A DNA stretch of 64,000 nt from Pseudonocardia hierapolitana (lineage in GTDB: Bacteria > Actinomycetota > Actinomycetes > Mycobacteriales > Pseudonocardiaceae). The position numbers were made by a program, and so were the translations under genes. The first letter of the stretch is position 1. Every line of letters begins with the position of its first letter. The stretch covers positions 3,472,001 through 3,536,000 of the forward strand of contig NZ_VIWU01000001.1 of assembly GCF_007994075.1 (NCBI RefSeq), in the 5' to 3' direction. The notes under the pieces are model-generated. The model was not told the DNA's origin and did no database searches. It was given only the letters and a program-made list of their open reading frames with translations. This document shows positions 41,655 through 49,752 of the stretch, piece by piece.

Positions 41655-43268
41655 GTGACGACCGTCGCCGCAGCCGTGGCCGACCTGCTCGCCGAAGCGG
41701 GCGCGCGCCGCTGCTACACCGTGCCCGGGGAGTCGTTCCTCAGCCTGATCGACGAGGTGGACCGGCATGCCGAGCTCCGGTTGGTGTCGGTGCGACATGA
41801 ATCCGGCGCGGCGTTCATGGCTGACGCCGACGCCCGGCTGACGGGTGTCCCGGCGGTGGCGATGGCGAGCCGCGGCCCGGGTTCGTCGAACCTCGCGATC
41901 GGCGTCCACACCGCTCACCAGGACTCCACACCCATGATCGTGCTGCTCGGGCAGGTCGACTCGCAGCTGCGCGGGCGCGAGGCGTTCCAGGAGGTCGACC
42001 TCACCGCCTTCTACGGTCCGATCACCAAGTGGGCCGTCACCGCCGAGCGCGCCGAGGACGTGCCCGGGCTGGTGGAGCAGGGCTGGCGGATCGCGACGTC
42101 CGGCCGCCCCGGCCCCGTCGCGATCGCGATACCGAGCGACTTCGTGGACGCGGAGGCCGAGTTGCAGCATGGCCACCTCCATGCCACGTCATTGCATGAA
42201 GGTGGCCATGCTGCAATCACGGCGGAGGAGCTCGCCACGCGCCTGCTGGCGGCCCAGCGGCCGGTCGCCATCGCCGGGGAAGGCGCCCGCCCGGCCCGCG
42301 ACCTCCTCGTGGCCGCGGCCGAGCGCTTCGGCATCGGTGTCTGCACGTCGTTCCGCCGCCAGGACGCCTTCCCGGTGGACCACCCGAACTTCCTGGGCCA
42401 CCTCGCGCTCGCCACCCCCGACGCCACGGTGGACGCCGTGGCCGGTGCCGACCTGCTGCTCGTCGTCGGCACGCGGCTCGACGAGGTCACGACACAGCGC
42501 TACCGGTTGCCGGCACCGGGGACCGAGGTCGTCCCGGTCGGCCGGTACGGCATCGGCGGGATCGACGCCGATCCGGCCGACGTGCTGGCGGCGCTCGCGC
42601 GCTGGGGCGGACCGGACCGGCGGGTGGACTGGTCGCAGGTGCACGCGGCCGTCGACGCCTGGTCGACGCCTCCCAAGGTGGACGCCGACGCGGGCGTGCA
42701 CCCGGCCGCGGTCATCGCCGCCCTGCACCGGCACCTCCCCCACGACGGAATCGTCACGAACGACGCCGGCAACTTCGCCGCGTTCCTGCACCGCTACTGG
42801 CGCTTCCCACCGACCACCACCCAGCTGGCGCCCGTGAACGGCGCGATGGGCTACGCCGTGCCCGCGGCGGTGGCGGCGGCCGTGGCCGCGCCCGAGCGGA
42901 CCGCGGTGGCGGTGGTCGGCGACGGCGGCGTCCTCATGACGGGCCAGGAGATCGAGACGGCGGTGCGGCTCGGCGCGCCCGTGGTCGTCCTCGTGATGCA
43001 GAACGGGATGTACGGGACGATCGCGATGCACCAGGCCCGTGACCTGGGCCGGACGTCCGGCGTCGAGATCGGCGCCGTCGACCTCGTGCGGTGGGCCGAG
43101 GGACTGGGCGCCGCCGCGTACGGCGTCACCGAGGCCGGCGAGCTGGACGAGGCGCTCCACCGCGCCGTCACCGGCCGGCGGCCGGCGGTGGTGGCCGTCC
43201 GGACCGACCCGGACATCATCACGCCGACGGCGACGCTCGCCGGCCTGCTCGAGCGGGTGCCGGTGTGA
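41655..43268 (+). CDS. thiamine diphosphate-dependent enzyme (acetolactate synthase-like)
   Basis: This 537-residue enzyme has the three ThDP-family domains. The catalytic glutamate is Glu49 in SVRHESGAAF, and the ThDP/Mg motif is VVGDGGVLMTGQE with a terminal VVLVMQN near residues 420-450. Family members ligate or decarboxylate 2-oxo acids; the substrate is unknown. Residues about 169-187 (LQHGHLHATSLHEGGHAAI) are encoded by an inserted REP-like inverted repeat between domains, still in frame. Its stop overlaps the dehydratase start (GTGA). Confidence 0.9.
   Translation: MTTVAAAVADLLAEAGARRCYTVPGESFLSLIDEVDRHAELRLVSVRHESGAAFMADADARLTGVPAVAMASRGPGSSNLAIGVHTAHQDSTPMIVLLGQVDSQLRGREAFQEVDLTAFYGPITKWAVTAERAEDVPGLVEQGWRIATSGRPGPVAIAIPSDFVDAEAELQHGHLHATSLHEGGHAAITAEELATRLLAAQRPVAIAGEGARPARDLLVAAAERFGIGVCTSFRRQDAFPVDHPNFLGHLALATPDATVDAVAGADLLLVVGTRLDEVTTQRYRLPAPGTEVVPVGRYGIGGIDADPADVLAALARWGGPDRRVDWSQVHAAVDAWSTPPKVDADAGVHPAAVIAALHRHLPHDGIVTNDAGNFAAFLHRYWRFPPTTTQLAPVNGAMGYAVPAAVAAAVAAPERTAVAVVGDGGVLMTGQEIETAVRLGAPVVVLVMQNGMYGTIAMHQARDLGRTSGVEIGAVDLVRWAEGLGAAAYGVTEAGELDEALHRAVTGRRPAVVAVRTDPDIITPTATLAGLLERVPV
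42162..42216. repeat. REP-like inverted repeat inside a coding sequence
   Basis: The left arm (42162-42184) begins TTGCAGCATGGCCACC. The right arm (42192-42216) is its reverse complement ending GGTGGCCATGCTGCAA, with one mismatch in 23 bases and a 7-base loop. The same 25-base unit occurs twice at 14758-14811. The length keeps the reading frame of the ThDP gene open. Confidence 0.8.
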
Positions 43269-44983
43269 GGAGGGCGCCGGAGGAGCTGCGCAGCCACCGC
43301 TGGTTCGGAGCGGGCGACCTGCGGTCGTTCGGACACCGGTCGCGGGCGCAGCAGATGGGGTACGACGCCGAGGAGTACACCGGCCGGCCGGTGATCGGCA
43401 TCCTCAACACCTGGAGCGAGCTCAACCCGTGCCACACCCACTTCCGGGAGCGGGCCGAGGAGGTCAAGCGCGGGGTGTGGCAGGCGGGCGGGTTCCCGGT
43501 GGAGCTGCCGGCGATGTCGCTGTCGGAACCGTTCCAGAAGCCGACCACGATGCTCTACCGCAACATGCTCGCGATGGAGGCCGAGGAGCTGCTGCGCTCC
43601 CACCCCGTCGACGGGGCCGTGCTGATGGGCGGATGCGACAAGACCACGCCGGGCCTCGTGATGGGCGCGACGAGCATGGGGCTGCCGTTCGTGTTCCTGC
43701 CGGCAGGCCCGATGCTGCCCGGCCGCTGGGGCACCGAGGTGCTCGGCAGCGGCTCGGACACGTGGAAGTACTGGGACCACAAGCGAACCGGCACGATCAC
43801 CGACGAGGACTGGCGCGCCATCGAGGGCGGCATCGCCCGCTCGCCCGGTCACTGCATGACCATGGGCACGGCCAGCACCATGACGGCGGCGGCGGAGGCG
43901 CTCGGGCTGAGCCTGCCCGGCGCCTCGTCGGTGCCCGCGGCGTTCTCCGGCCACGCCCGGATGGCGGTGGCGACCGGACGCCGGATCGTCGACATGGTGT
44001 GGGAGGACCTGCGGCCGGGCGAGGTGCTCACGCCTGCCGCCTTCACGAACGCCGTCACGGTGGTCATGGCGCTGGGCGGGTCGACCAACTCGGTCATCCA
44101 CCTGATCGCGATGGCCGGGCGCGCGGGCGTCGAGCTGTCGCTGGACGACTTCGACGCCGTGTCCCGGCGCACGCCCGTGCTCGCGAACATCCGCCCGTCC
44201 GGCGCGTACCTGATGGCCGACTTCCACGACGCGGGCGGCCTGCGTGCCCTGATGTCCGAGCTGGGCGACCTGCTCGACCTCGACGCCCGCACCGTCGCCG
44301 GCACGACCCTCGGGGAGAACATCGCGGGCGCCGCGGTGCACGACCCCGACGTGATCCGCGGGCGCGACCGCGCGCTCGCCCCGGAGGGCGCGCTCGCCGT
44401 GCTGCGCGGCAGCCTCGCACCCGACGGCTGCGTGCTCAAGACGTCCGCCGCGAGTCCGCACCTGCTGCAGCACACCGGCCCCGCGGTGGTGTTCGACGGC
44501 TACGACCACCTCGCCGCCCGCATCGATGCCGACGACCTCGACGTCGACGCGGACTCCGTGCTGGTGCTGCGCGGAGCCGGCCCGATCGGCGGCCCGGGCA
44601 TGCCCGAGTGGGGCCAGCTGCCGATCCCGGAGAAGCTGCTGCGTGCCGGGGTGAGCGACATGGTCCGCATCTCCGACGCCCGGATGAGCGGCACGAGCTA
44701 CGGCACCTGCGTGCTGCACGTCGCGCCGGAGTCGGCGGCCGGTGGCCCGCTCGCCCTCGTCCGGGACGGCGACCTCGTCCGGCTGGACGTGCCCGGCCGC
44801 CGGCTGGACCTGCTCGTGCCCGACGACGAGCTCGCGGCGCGCCGCGAGGCCTGGCGCCCACCCGCCCCGCAGCAGGCACGCGGCTACGGCGCGATGTTCG
44901 CCCGGCACGTCACGCAGGCCGACCGGGGCTGCGACTTCGACTTCCTCGCCGGGTCGGGCGCTCCGGAGCCGGCGATCCACTGA
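43265..44983 (+). CDS. IlvD/Edd-family dehydratase (aldonate dehydratase-like)
   Basis: This 572-residue Fe-S dehydratase turns 2,3-dihydroxy acids into 2-oxo-3-deoxy acids. Three cluster cysteines are visible: Cys56 (NTWSELNPCHTHF), Cys124 (MGGCDKTTPG) and Cys197 (SPGHCMTMG), as in [2Fe-2S] sugar-acid dehydratases. The C-terminal SDARMSGTSYGTCVLHVAPE holds the catalytic serine. The context with an aldolase and a 2-oxo-acid enzyme favours a sugar acid over branched-chain amino acid synthesis. The GTG overlaps the previous stop. Confidence 0.9.
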   Translation: MRRAPEELRSHRWFGAGDLRSFGHRSRAQQMGYDAEEYTGRPVIGILNTWSELNPCHTHFRERAEEVKRGVWQAGGFPVELPAMSLSEPFQKPTTMLYRNMLAMEAEELLRSHPVDGAVLMGGCDKTTPGLVMGATSMGLPFVFLPAGPMLPGRWGTEVLGSGSDTWKYWDHKRTGTITDEDWRAIEGGIARSPGHCMTMGTASTMTAAAEALGLSLPGASSVPAAFSGHARMAVATGRRIVDMVWEDLRPGEVLTPAAFTNAVTVVMALGGSTNSVIHLIAMAGRAGVELSLDDFDAVSRRTPVLANIRPSGAYLMADFHDAGGLRALMSELGDLLDLDARTVAGTTLGENIAGAAVHDPDVIRGRDRALAPEGALAVLRGSLAPDGCVLKTSAASPHLLQHTGPAVVFDGYDHLAARIDADDLDVDADSVLVLRGAGPIGGPGMPEWGQLPIPEKLLRAGVSDMVRISDARMSGTSYGTCVLHVAPESAAGGPLALVRDGDLVRLDVPGRRLDLLVPDDELAARREAWRPPAPQQARGYGAMFARHVTQADRGCDFDFLAGSGAPEPAIH

Positions 44984-45015
44984 CCTGGTTGATCACCGTA
45001 GGGGAGACTGGCGGG

Positions 45016-45786
45016 GTGCCCGAGTGGATTCCCGTCTCGACCGGCGAGTCCGACGCCGACGTGTTCCGCCGCGACGACGGCGCGCTCGTCGCGAAGTGGG
45101 TGGCCCCGTACGGCGTCGACGATCTGCTCGCCGAGCGCAGGCGCATCGAGTGGCTGGCCGGAACCGGCATCCCGGGCCCGTCCGTCGTGGACTGGTCCAC
45201 GACGCCGGATGGTGGCGCCGGCCTGGTGATGACGGCGGTCCCGGGCGTGCCGGCGAGCGAGCTGGACTCGGGCATGCTGCTGCGGGCCTGGCCGTCACTG
45301 GTCGGGATGCTCCGTCGGCTGCACGAGCTCCCGGTGGCGGACTGCCCGTTCGAGCGCAGGCTCGAGACGATGTTCCGCCGTGCCGAGGACGTGGTCCGGC
45401 GCGATGCCGTGAACCCCGAGTTCCTCGCCGAGGACCAGCAAGGCAGGCCGTTCACCGGACTGCTGGCCGACCTGCGCGCGGAGCTCGACGAGCGGCTGGC
45501 TCAGGAGCCCGGTGACCTGGTGGTCTGCCACGGCGACGCGTGCCTGCCGAACTTCATGGTCGACCCGGACACGCTGACCTGCACCGGCCTCATCGACCTC
45601 GGCCGCCTCGGAACGGCCGACCGCCACGCCGACCTGTCCCTCCTGCAGGCCAACGCGAGGGAGACCTGGGAGCCCGACGACGAGCCACGAGCGGATCGGC
45701 TGCTGGCCGACCTCTACGGCCCGACCCGCATCGACCCCGCCCGCATGGGGTTCTACCTCCACCTCGACCCGCTGACCTGGTCCTGA
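45016..45786 (+). CDS. APH(3'')-like aminoglycoside phosphotransferase
   Basis: This 256-residue phosphotransferase closely follows the APH(3'') (StrA-type, streptomycin 3''-kinase) pattern. It has VFRRDDGALVAKW with the ATP lysine, VMTAVPGVPASEL, PFERRLETMFRRAEDVV, the catalytic HGD (Asp174) in VVCHGDACLPNFMVD, GLIDLGRLGTADRHADL, and FYLHLDPLTW at the end. It probably phosphorylates streptomycin-like compounds, though natural activity is not proven. It lies 32 bases after the dehydratase with its own possible promoter; GTG 45016 is taken as start. Confidence 0.9.
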   Translation: MPEWIPVSTGESDADVFRRDDGALVAKWVAPYGVDDLLAERRRIEWLAGTGIPGPSVVDWSTTPDGGAGLVMTAVPGVPASELDSGMLLRAWPSLVGMLRRLHELPVADCPFERRLETMFRRAEDVVRRDAVNPEFLAEDQQGRPFTGLLADLRAELDERLAQEPGDLVVCHGDACLPNFMVDPDTLTCTGLIDLGRLGTADRHADLSLLQANARETWEPDDEPRADRLLADLYGPTRIDPARMGFYLHLDPLTWS

Positions 45787-45812
45787 GTACGTCGAGGACG
45801 CGCGCGGAGTGT

Positions 45813-45846
45813 GGTCCTCACACGGTCCTGGGGCCCTGCGAGGACC
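45813..45846 (+). terminator. probable terminator of the aph gene
   Basis: GGTCCTC (45813-45819) pairs with GAGGACC (45840-45846) across a 20-base loop that itself contains GGGGCCC. It lies 27 bases after the aph stop. No T-run is seen. Confidence 0.4.
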
Positions 45847-45879
45847 GCACCAAGCGCGCACATCAAGTGAGCGGTGACG

Positions 45880-45901
45880 CCCGAACTACCGCTGGTTCGG
45901 G
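45880..45901 (-). terminator. hairpin directly after the DHFR-like pseudogene
   Basis: CCCGAAC (45880-45886) and GTTCGGG (45895-45901) form a perfect 7-bp stem with an 8-base loop, right after the leftward stop at 45902-45904. Confidence 0.5.
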
Positions 45902-46453
45902 TCAGGAGGCTGAGGTGAGGCCGTAGGCGTGGACGACGGCGCCGGTGGCGAAGACCTTGGTGTCGAGGAGTTCGACGGTGCCGGCGCTGGCGGGGCGGAA
46001 CAGGGGCTCGCCGCCTCCCTTGATGACGGGGGAGGTGCAGACCCGGTACTCGTCGAGCAGGCCGGCCGCGGCGAGGGCGTCGGTCAGCCGGCCGGTGCCC
46101 CAGGTGAGGATGTCGCCGCCTTCGGCCTGCTTCAGCCGGCTGACCTCGTCGAGCAGGTCGGGGCCGGCGACGACCACGGTCGGATCCCACGCCGTGGTAT
46201 CGACCGGTTGGGAGGCGACGACGTATTTGGTGATCGAGTTGACGTGGTCGGCGAAGGGGTTACCGCCCCTCGTGGGTCACGCTTGTGCCATGCCGTCGTA
46301 GGTGATGCGGCCGAGCAGCAGAGCGTCGGCGGCGAGCGTCATCTTGAGTGCGTAGCCCTGCAACTCCTCGTCGGAGTACTGGAACGACCACTCGTGCGGG
46401 TCGTCGATATAGCCGTCGAGGGTGGCGTGGGTAAAGCTGATGATCTTGCGCAC
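45902..46453 (-). pseudogene. dihydrofolate reductase-family (RibD C-terminal) gene with in-frame TGA
   Basis: The frame reads VRKIISFTHATLDGYIDDPHEW and continues to GVVVHAY-type residues near the end, giving 183 codons of a RibD-C/DHFR-like reductase. Codon 59 is TGA (46277-46279) exactly where relatives have Trp: LLGRITYDGMAQA, stop, then PTRGGNPFADHV in the same frame. A single G-to-A change explains it. GTG 46451-46453 follows AGGAGAA. The downstream half alone could be translated from an internal ATG but would lack the nucleotide-binding part. It lies in the decayed island. Confidence 0.8.
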
Positions 46454-46614
46454 GGCAGGGCTTCTCCTGGTCGGTGGCGGTGGTCGGAAAGGGGGGCTTC
46501 AGGCGGGCAGGCGGCTTTGTGCCAGGTCGTCATCACGTGGGTCGCCCGGTTTTCGCACGCCCGGGAGCCAACCATCCGGCTGATCGGTCCGTCTTGTACC
46601 GAACCGAAGCCCGC

Positions 46615-46909
46615 ATCACAACGCCAGGAACGGGATGCCGGACCTCAACCCGCCCGGGGTGGGGCCGATCGCCCACCACATCGCCCGCGCGAGCTGCGGC
46701 TGGTCGTAGTAGCCGCCGGCGGTCACCACGTCGGCGATCGATCTCCCCGCCGTGAGGAGTCGCGCGGCGTGCTGTGCCTGGTCGATGCTGACGAGCTCGC
46801 GGTGAGAGATCCCGACAGCCCGGCGGAACCTGATCCGCGCGATCCGTTCCGACGTGCCGCGTGGTCGTTCACCGAGCCTTTCCCAGTAGCGATCGACGTT
46901 CTGGGCTGA
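46615..46909 (-). pseudogene. AraC-type HTH C-terminal fragment
   Basis: About 95 codons remain, ending at TGA 46615-46617: RIARIRFRRAVGISHRELV ... AARLLTAGRSIADVVTAGGYYDQPQLARAMWWAIGPTPGGLR. This is the second helix-turn-helix of an AraC regulator. The N-terminal part is gone; the transposase remnant abuts it at about 46910, so an insertion probably removed it. Confidence 0.65.
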
Positions 46910-47335
46910 TCAGGTTGTGCGCCCGTGCTGGTGGAGCAGGACGAGTGCCGCGGCGGTGATCGCGCCGATCCGCCACGAGCACGGGCTGACCCGGCGCAGC
47001 GCCTTGAACGTGGTCTTGAGCAGGGAGTTTCCGCGTTCGGCCACGGCGCGGGGCGCGGAGTGCAGCGCGTTGATGGCGCGCTGGGTGGCGGTCAGCTTCC
47101 TCCCGGCCGCGGCCTCGATCGGGCAGGGCAGCCGCTGGTTCTCGCCTTCGTAGCCCGGGTCGCCGAGCGCGGCATGATCGCTGTCGATCCAGGCGTCGAG
47201 CGCGGGCAGCAGCTCGGGGTGAGCGCGGGCGGACGTGGTGTCGTGCTCCCGGCCGGTCGGACCTGGGATGTCCACAACGGCCACCCGTCCGGCCCGGTGA
47301 TCACCGGTCAGGAACTGACCGGAACGCCTCTCAGA
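46910..47335 (-). pseudogene. IS5-type DDE transposase remnant, 5'-truncated and frameshifted
   Basis: The C-terminal part of a DDE transposase is readable: GREHDTTSARAHPELLPALD, DPGYEGENQRLPCPIEAAAGRKL, NSLLKTTFKALRRVSPCSWRIGAITAAALVLL. The preceding residues ITGPDGWPLWTSQVRPA are in another frame (around 47250-47300), so one base has been lost near 47245. The N-terminal half and both terminal repeats are missing or not visible. Confidence 0.75.
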
Positions 47336-47344
47336 CTCTGTGGC

Positions 47345-47848
47345 ATGAACGACGACATCCTGCTCCCGGTTCAATCCGTTCCAGGCGCCGGCGCCGTGCT
47401 CAACCCGTTCGTGATCGTGGATGACGTCGCCGGCCTGATCACCTTCGTCTCCGAGGTTTTCGGCGTCCGCGAGACCGCCGAGGCCAGGACCCCGATGCCG
47501 GACGGCAAGCTGATCCATGCCGAGCTCAGGCTCGGCAACGTCGATCTGATGATGGGCGACCGGCTCGACGGATGGCCATCACGCCCCGGACTGCTCCAAG
47601 TATGGGTCCGGGACGTTGCGACGGTGCTGGAGCGGGCCACCGCCCGAGGCGCCACCACGGTCACCGAACCGACCCCGTTCTACGGTGAGACGACGCTTGG
47701 CCGGATGGTCGATCCCTGGCAGAACATCTGGTGGCTGTGGGCTCCCGCGCCCGGCCAGCCTGATCCGGTACCCCACTGGGAAGGCGGATCGAACGTGGTG
47801 TTCTCCACGCTGGACGAGGTACTGCGGTCATTGGCGACTCGCGACTGA
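47345..47848 (+). CDS. VOC (glyoxalase/bleomycin resistance-type) family protein
   Basis: This 167-residue protein is made of two beta-alpha-beta-beta-beta units. LNPFVIVDDVAGLITFVSEVFG opens the fold, LRLGNVDLMMGD is in the middle, and TPFYGETTLGRMVDPWQNIWWL closes it. One expected metal histidine is seen in KLIHAEL; no product-specific residues stand out. It could be an isomerase, dioxygenase or resistance-type binding protein. It is intact although all its neighbours are fragments. ATG 47345 is chosen; a GACTCT -10-like box lies about 10 bases upstream. Confidence 0.8.
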   Translation: MNDDILLPVQSVPGAGAVLNPFVIVDDVAGLITFVSEVFGVRETAEARTPMPDGKLIHAELRLGNVDLMMGDRLDGWPSRPGLLQVWVRDVATVLERATARGATTVTEPTPFYGETTLGRMVDPWQNIWWLWAPAPGQPDPVPHWEGGSNVVFSTLDEVLRSLATRD

Positions 47849-47901
47849 CGTCTCGGGTCGTGGCCTCGACACCGATGGGTTCGTGTCACGGCGTTTCAAT
47901 C

Positions 47902-48318
47902 TCATTTGTGAAGTGATCGTGAGACGTTGTCTGGTGCGGCGTCGGTGGGAAGTGGTTCGCGGTGGTCGGCGCGCAGGCCGTCGAGGGAGATGCGCAGCAG
48001 TCTGTTCCACATCTGCGGGCCGCACTCGTCGGTGATCTGGACGGCGTGGCCCAGCGAGAGCAGCAGGAGCAGCAGGTCGTCGGTGGTCACGCCGGGGCGC
48101 AGCAGGCCCGCGGCGCCGGCGCGGGCGCACAGTTCCTCGATGACGAGACGAAGTTGCCGGATGCCGTCCAGGTCGGGGACCGACCAGGTCAGCGCGAAGT
48201 TCTCCATCATCGCGCGGTGGCGCGCATAGCCGGTCAGGGCCTGCTGGTAGAAGTCGGTCAGTGCCGCCCAGGGGTCCTCGGCGTCGATCGCCGTCCGGCG
48301 CGCGGATTCCGCCCACCT
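47902..48318 (-). pseudogene. TetR-family regulator fragment lacking the DNA-binding domain
   Basis: About 135 codons remain of a TetR C-terminal domain: ALTDFYQQALTGYARHRAMM ... LLLLLLSLGHAVQITDECGP ... LLRISLDGLRADHREPL. The helix-turn-helix that should precede it is replaced at about 48318 by an oppositely oriented NUDIX fragment. The protein cannot bind DNA if made. Confidence 0.65.
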
Positions 48319-48322
48319 GCCG

Positions 48323-48556
48323 GTGTGCCCGGGCGGTGAGATCGGCCGCCGCACCCACCCGGCCACCGGCCGGACCATCTTCTACCTCGCCTGCTCCCCC
48401 ATCGATGACACGGACCCGACCGCGGCGGCCCCGCGGGAGGTTGCCGAGGTTCGCTGGGTCGAACTGCACGAGCTCGACCAGCTGATGCCCGACCTGTACG
48501 GCCCGGCCCGCGACCACCTCGTCGCCCTCGGCAACAGCGCACGACGCGCCGAGTGA
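48323..48556 (+). pseudogene. NUDIX hydrolase C-terminal fragment
   Basis: The 77 residues include IGRRTHPATGRTIFYLACSP and VAEVRWVELHELDQLMPDLYG, the C-terminal half of a NUDIX protein. The Nudix box itself is absent, lost at the junction with the TetR fragment. It is unlikely to be functional. Confidence 0.6.
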
Positions 48557-48759
48557 CGGGTGGCCATCACGCTTGATGCGGCGGCCGGGGTGACGCGGGT
48601 CAACAGCTCTCACCACAGTCGAACGGATGTGCGATCCTTGGCCTTGATGGTCGCTTCCCCCGGCCGCACCACGGAGAGCCCGCCGACCGCGGGTGTGCGT
48701 CGCAGGAGTGGGGAACGGGATCCGAGCCCGTGTACGAGCGGTAGTCGTCCACAACTGCG

Positions 48760-49149
48760 GTGCCGCCACCGCCGCTGCACCGGCCGGTGTGGGTCCACCT
48801 CGACCTGCTGTATGGCCCGCCCGACTCACCGGAGCCGATCGCCGACCCCGTCCCGGGTTGGCTGCTGGTCGCCACCGGCAGGGTGCCGGGACTGCTGAAG
48901 CGGTGGACCCGCGCGGTCGACGGGCGCTGGTTCGGTTGTCGACCCGGTTTGGAGTTGACCGTTGACTCTCAGCTCAGAGTGCCTGCAGATCCTGTCGAGC
49001 AACCCCAGGTCGGACGGTCTCTGATCTTTAAGGAGGAGCGACGCGTTGTGCGCCGCCGCCGCAGGACTACGCGGTGCCCGAAAGCCTCAGGTTGGAAGCC
49101 ATCGCGGCGAGCAGATCCCGCTGTCGGGCCAGCAGTGAAGTGGCATTGA
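48760..49149 (+). CDS. hypothetical protein, possibly composite
   Basis: The frame reads VWVHLDLLYGPPDSPEPIAD then VPGWLLVATGRVPGLLKRWT and GRWFGCRPGLELTVDSQLRV, which looks like real protein for about 75 residues. The last 45 residues are Arg-rich and may be out of the original frame. A strong AAGGAGG site at 49029-49035 inside the frame suggests that a second short gene once started near 49044. I do not recognise the family. Treat it as a possible fragment. Confidence 0.35.
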   Translation: MPPPPLHRPVWVHLDLLYGPPDSPEPIADPVPGWLLVATGRVPGLLKRWTRAVDGRWFGCRPGLELTVDSQLRVPADPVEQPQVGRSLIFKEERRVVRRRRRTTRCPKASGWKPSRRADPAVGPAVKWH

Positions 49150-49416
49150 CGCGGACGTGAGATCGGAGGCGTTGGGGCGCCGGGCGCAGCTGGCTCACGT
49201 GATCGCTCTGGCCGTATGTGGACGGTTCGCAGGTAGCGCCCCGGTAGGGGCAGGGTGGGCCGGACCGCCATTTGGGCTTGGACGTATCAGGTTACGGTCC
49301 CCGATCTCTTCGTTGGGTCGGGGAGCGGTTGACGCCTCGGGCGGGGCCGCGTTGGCTGGACGACGGCGGCTCCGTGGCGGGCGTCGGGTCCTACCGCGGC
49401 TGATAGGGGCACGGTC
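49150..49416. other. region upstream of the Trypco1-trypsin pair
   Basis: No gene with recognisable sequence is present in these 267 bases. AGGGG at 49405-49409 is a ribosome site for the Trypco1 gene. The promoter must lie here or further upstream, but I could not identify it. Confidence 0.45.
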
Positions 49417-49752
49417 ATGAGTGAACTTGTCCGGTTCGGGTTGGACGGTTGCGCGTCGGTTCTCGTCGAGGTCGACGACTCCGGTTCCCTGGGTCTGCAG
49501 CGGGTGGGTCGCGGGCAAGACGGCATCGTGGAGGCCGGTCAGCGCCTGAACGATGCTCTGGCGGGCGTTCGCGACGCCGCTCACGAGTCGATCCGAGTGC
49601 TCCGCGGCCTTTCTCCCGATGAGTGTGAACTCGAGTTCGGGGTCAAGCTCGCGGGTGAAGTTGGCGCTGTGATCGCGAAGACGTCCACGGAGGGGCACTT
49701 CACCGTCAAGCTGTCCTGGGCGGGCCGCAACCTCCCACCCGACGGCGAGTGA
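49417..49752 (+). CDS. Trypco1 / CU044_2847-family protein (trypsin-co-occurring domain)
   Basis: This 111-residue beta-rich protein has SELVRFGLDGCASVLVEVDD at the start, a central helix (NDALAGVRDAAHESIRVL) and ELEFGVKLAGEVGAVIAK, then VKLSWAG. This is the pattern of the trypsin-co-occurring domain 1 (CU044_2847) family. These are partners of trypsin-like proteases in predicted bacterial conflict systems. It overlaps the protease gene by GTGA, so both are made together in near-equal amounts. A regulatory or target role for the protease is inference. Confidence 0.85.
   Translation: MSELVRFGLDGCASVLVEVDDSGSLGLQRVGRGQDGIVEAGQRLNDALAGVRDAAHESIRVLRGLSPDECELEFGVKLAGEVGAVIAKTSTEGHFTVKLSWAGRNLPPDGE

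Noticed and set aside
49157..49420. An 87-codon plus-strand frame upstream of the Trypco1 gene
   Set aside because: It is Gly/Arg-rich low-complexity sequence with no ribosome site and no resemblance to a protein family; more likely promoter-proximal non-coding DNA.
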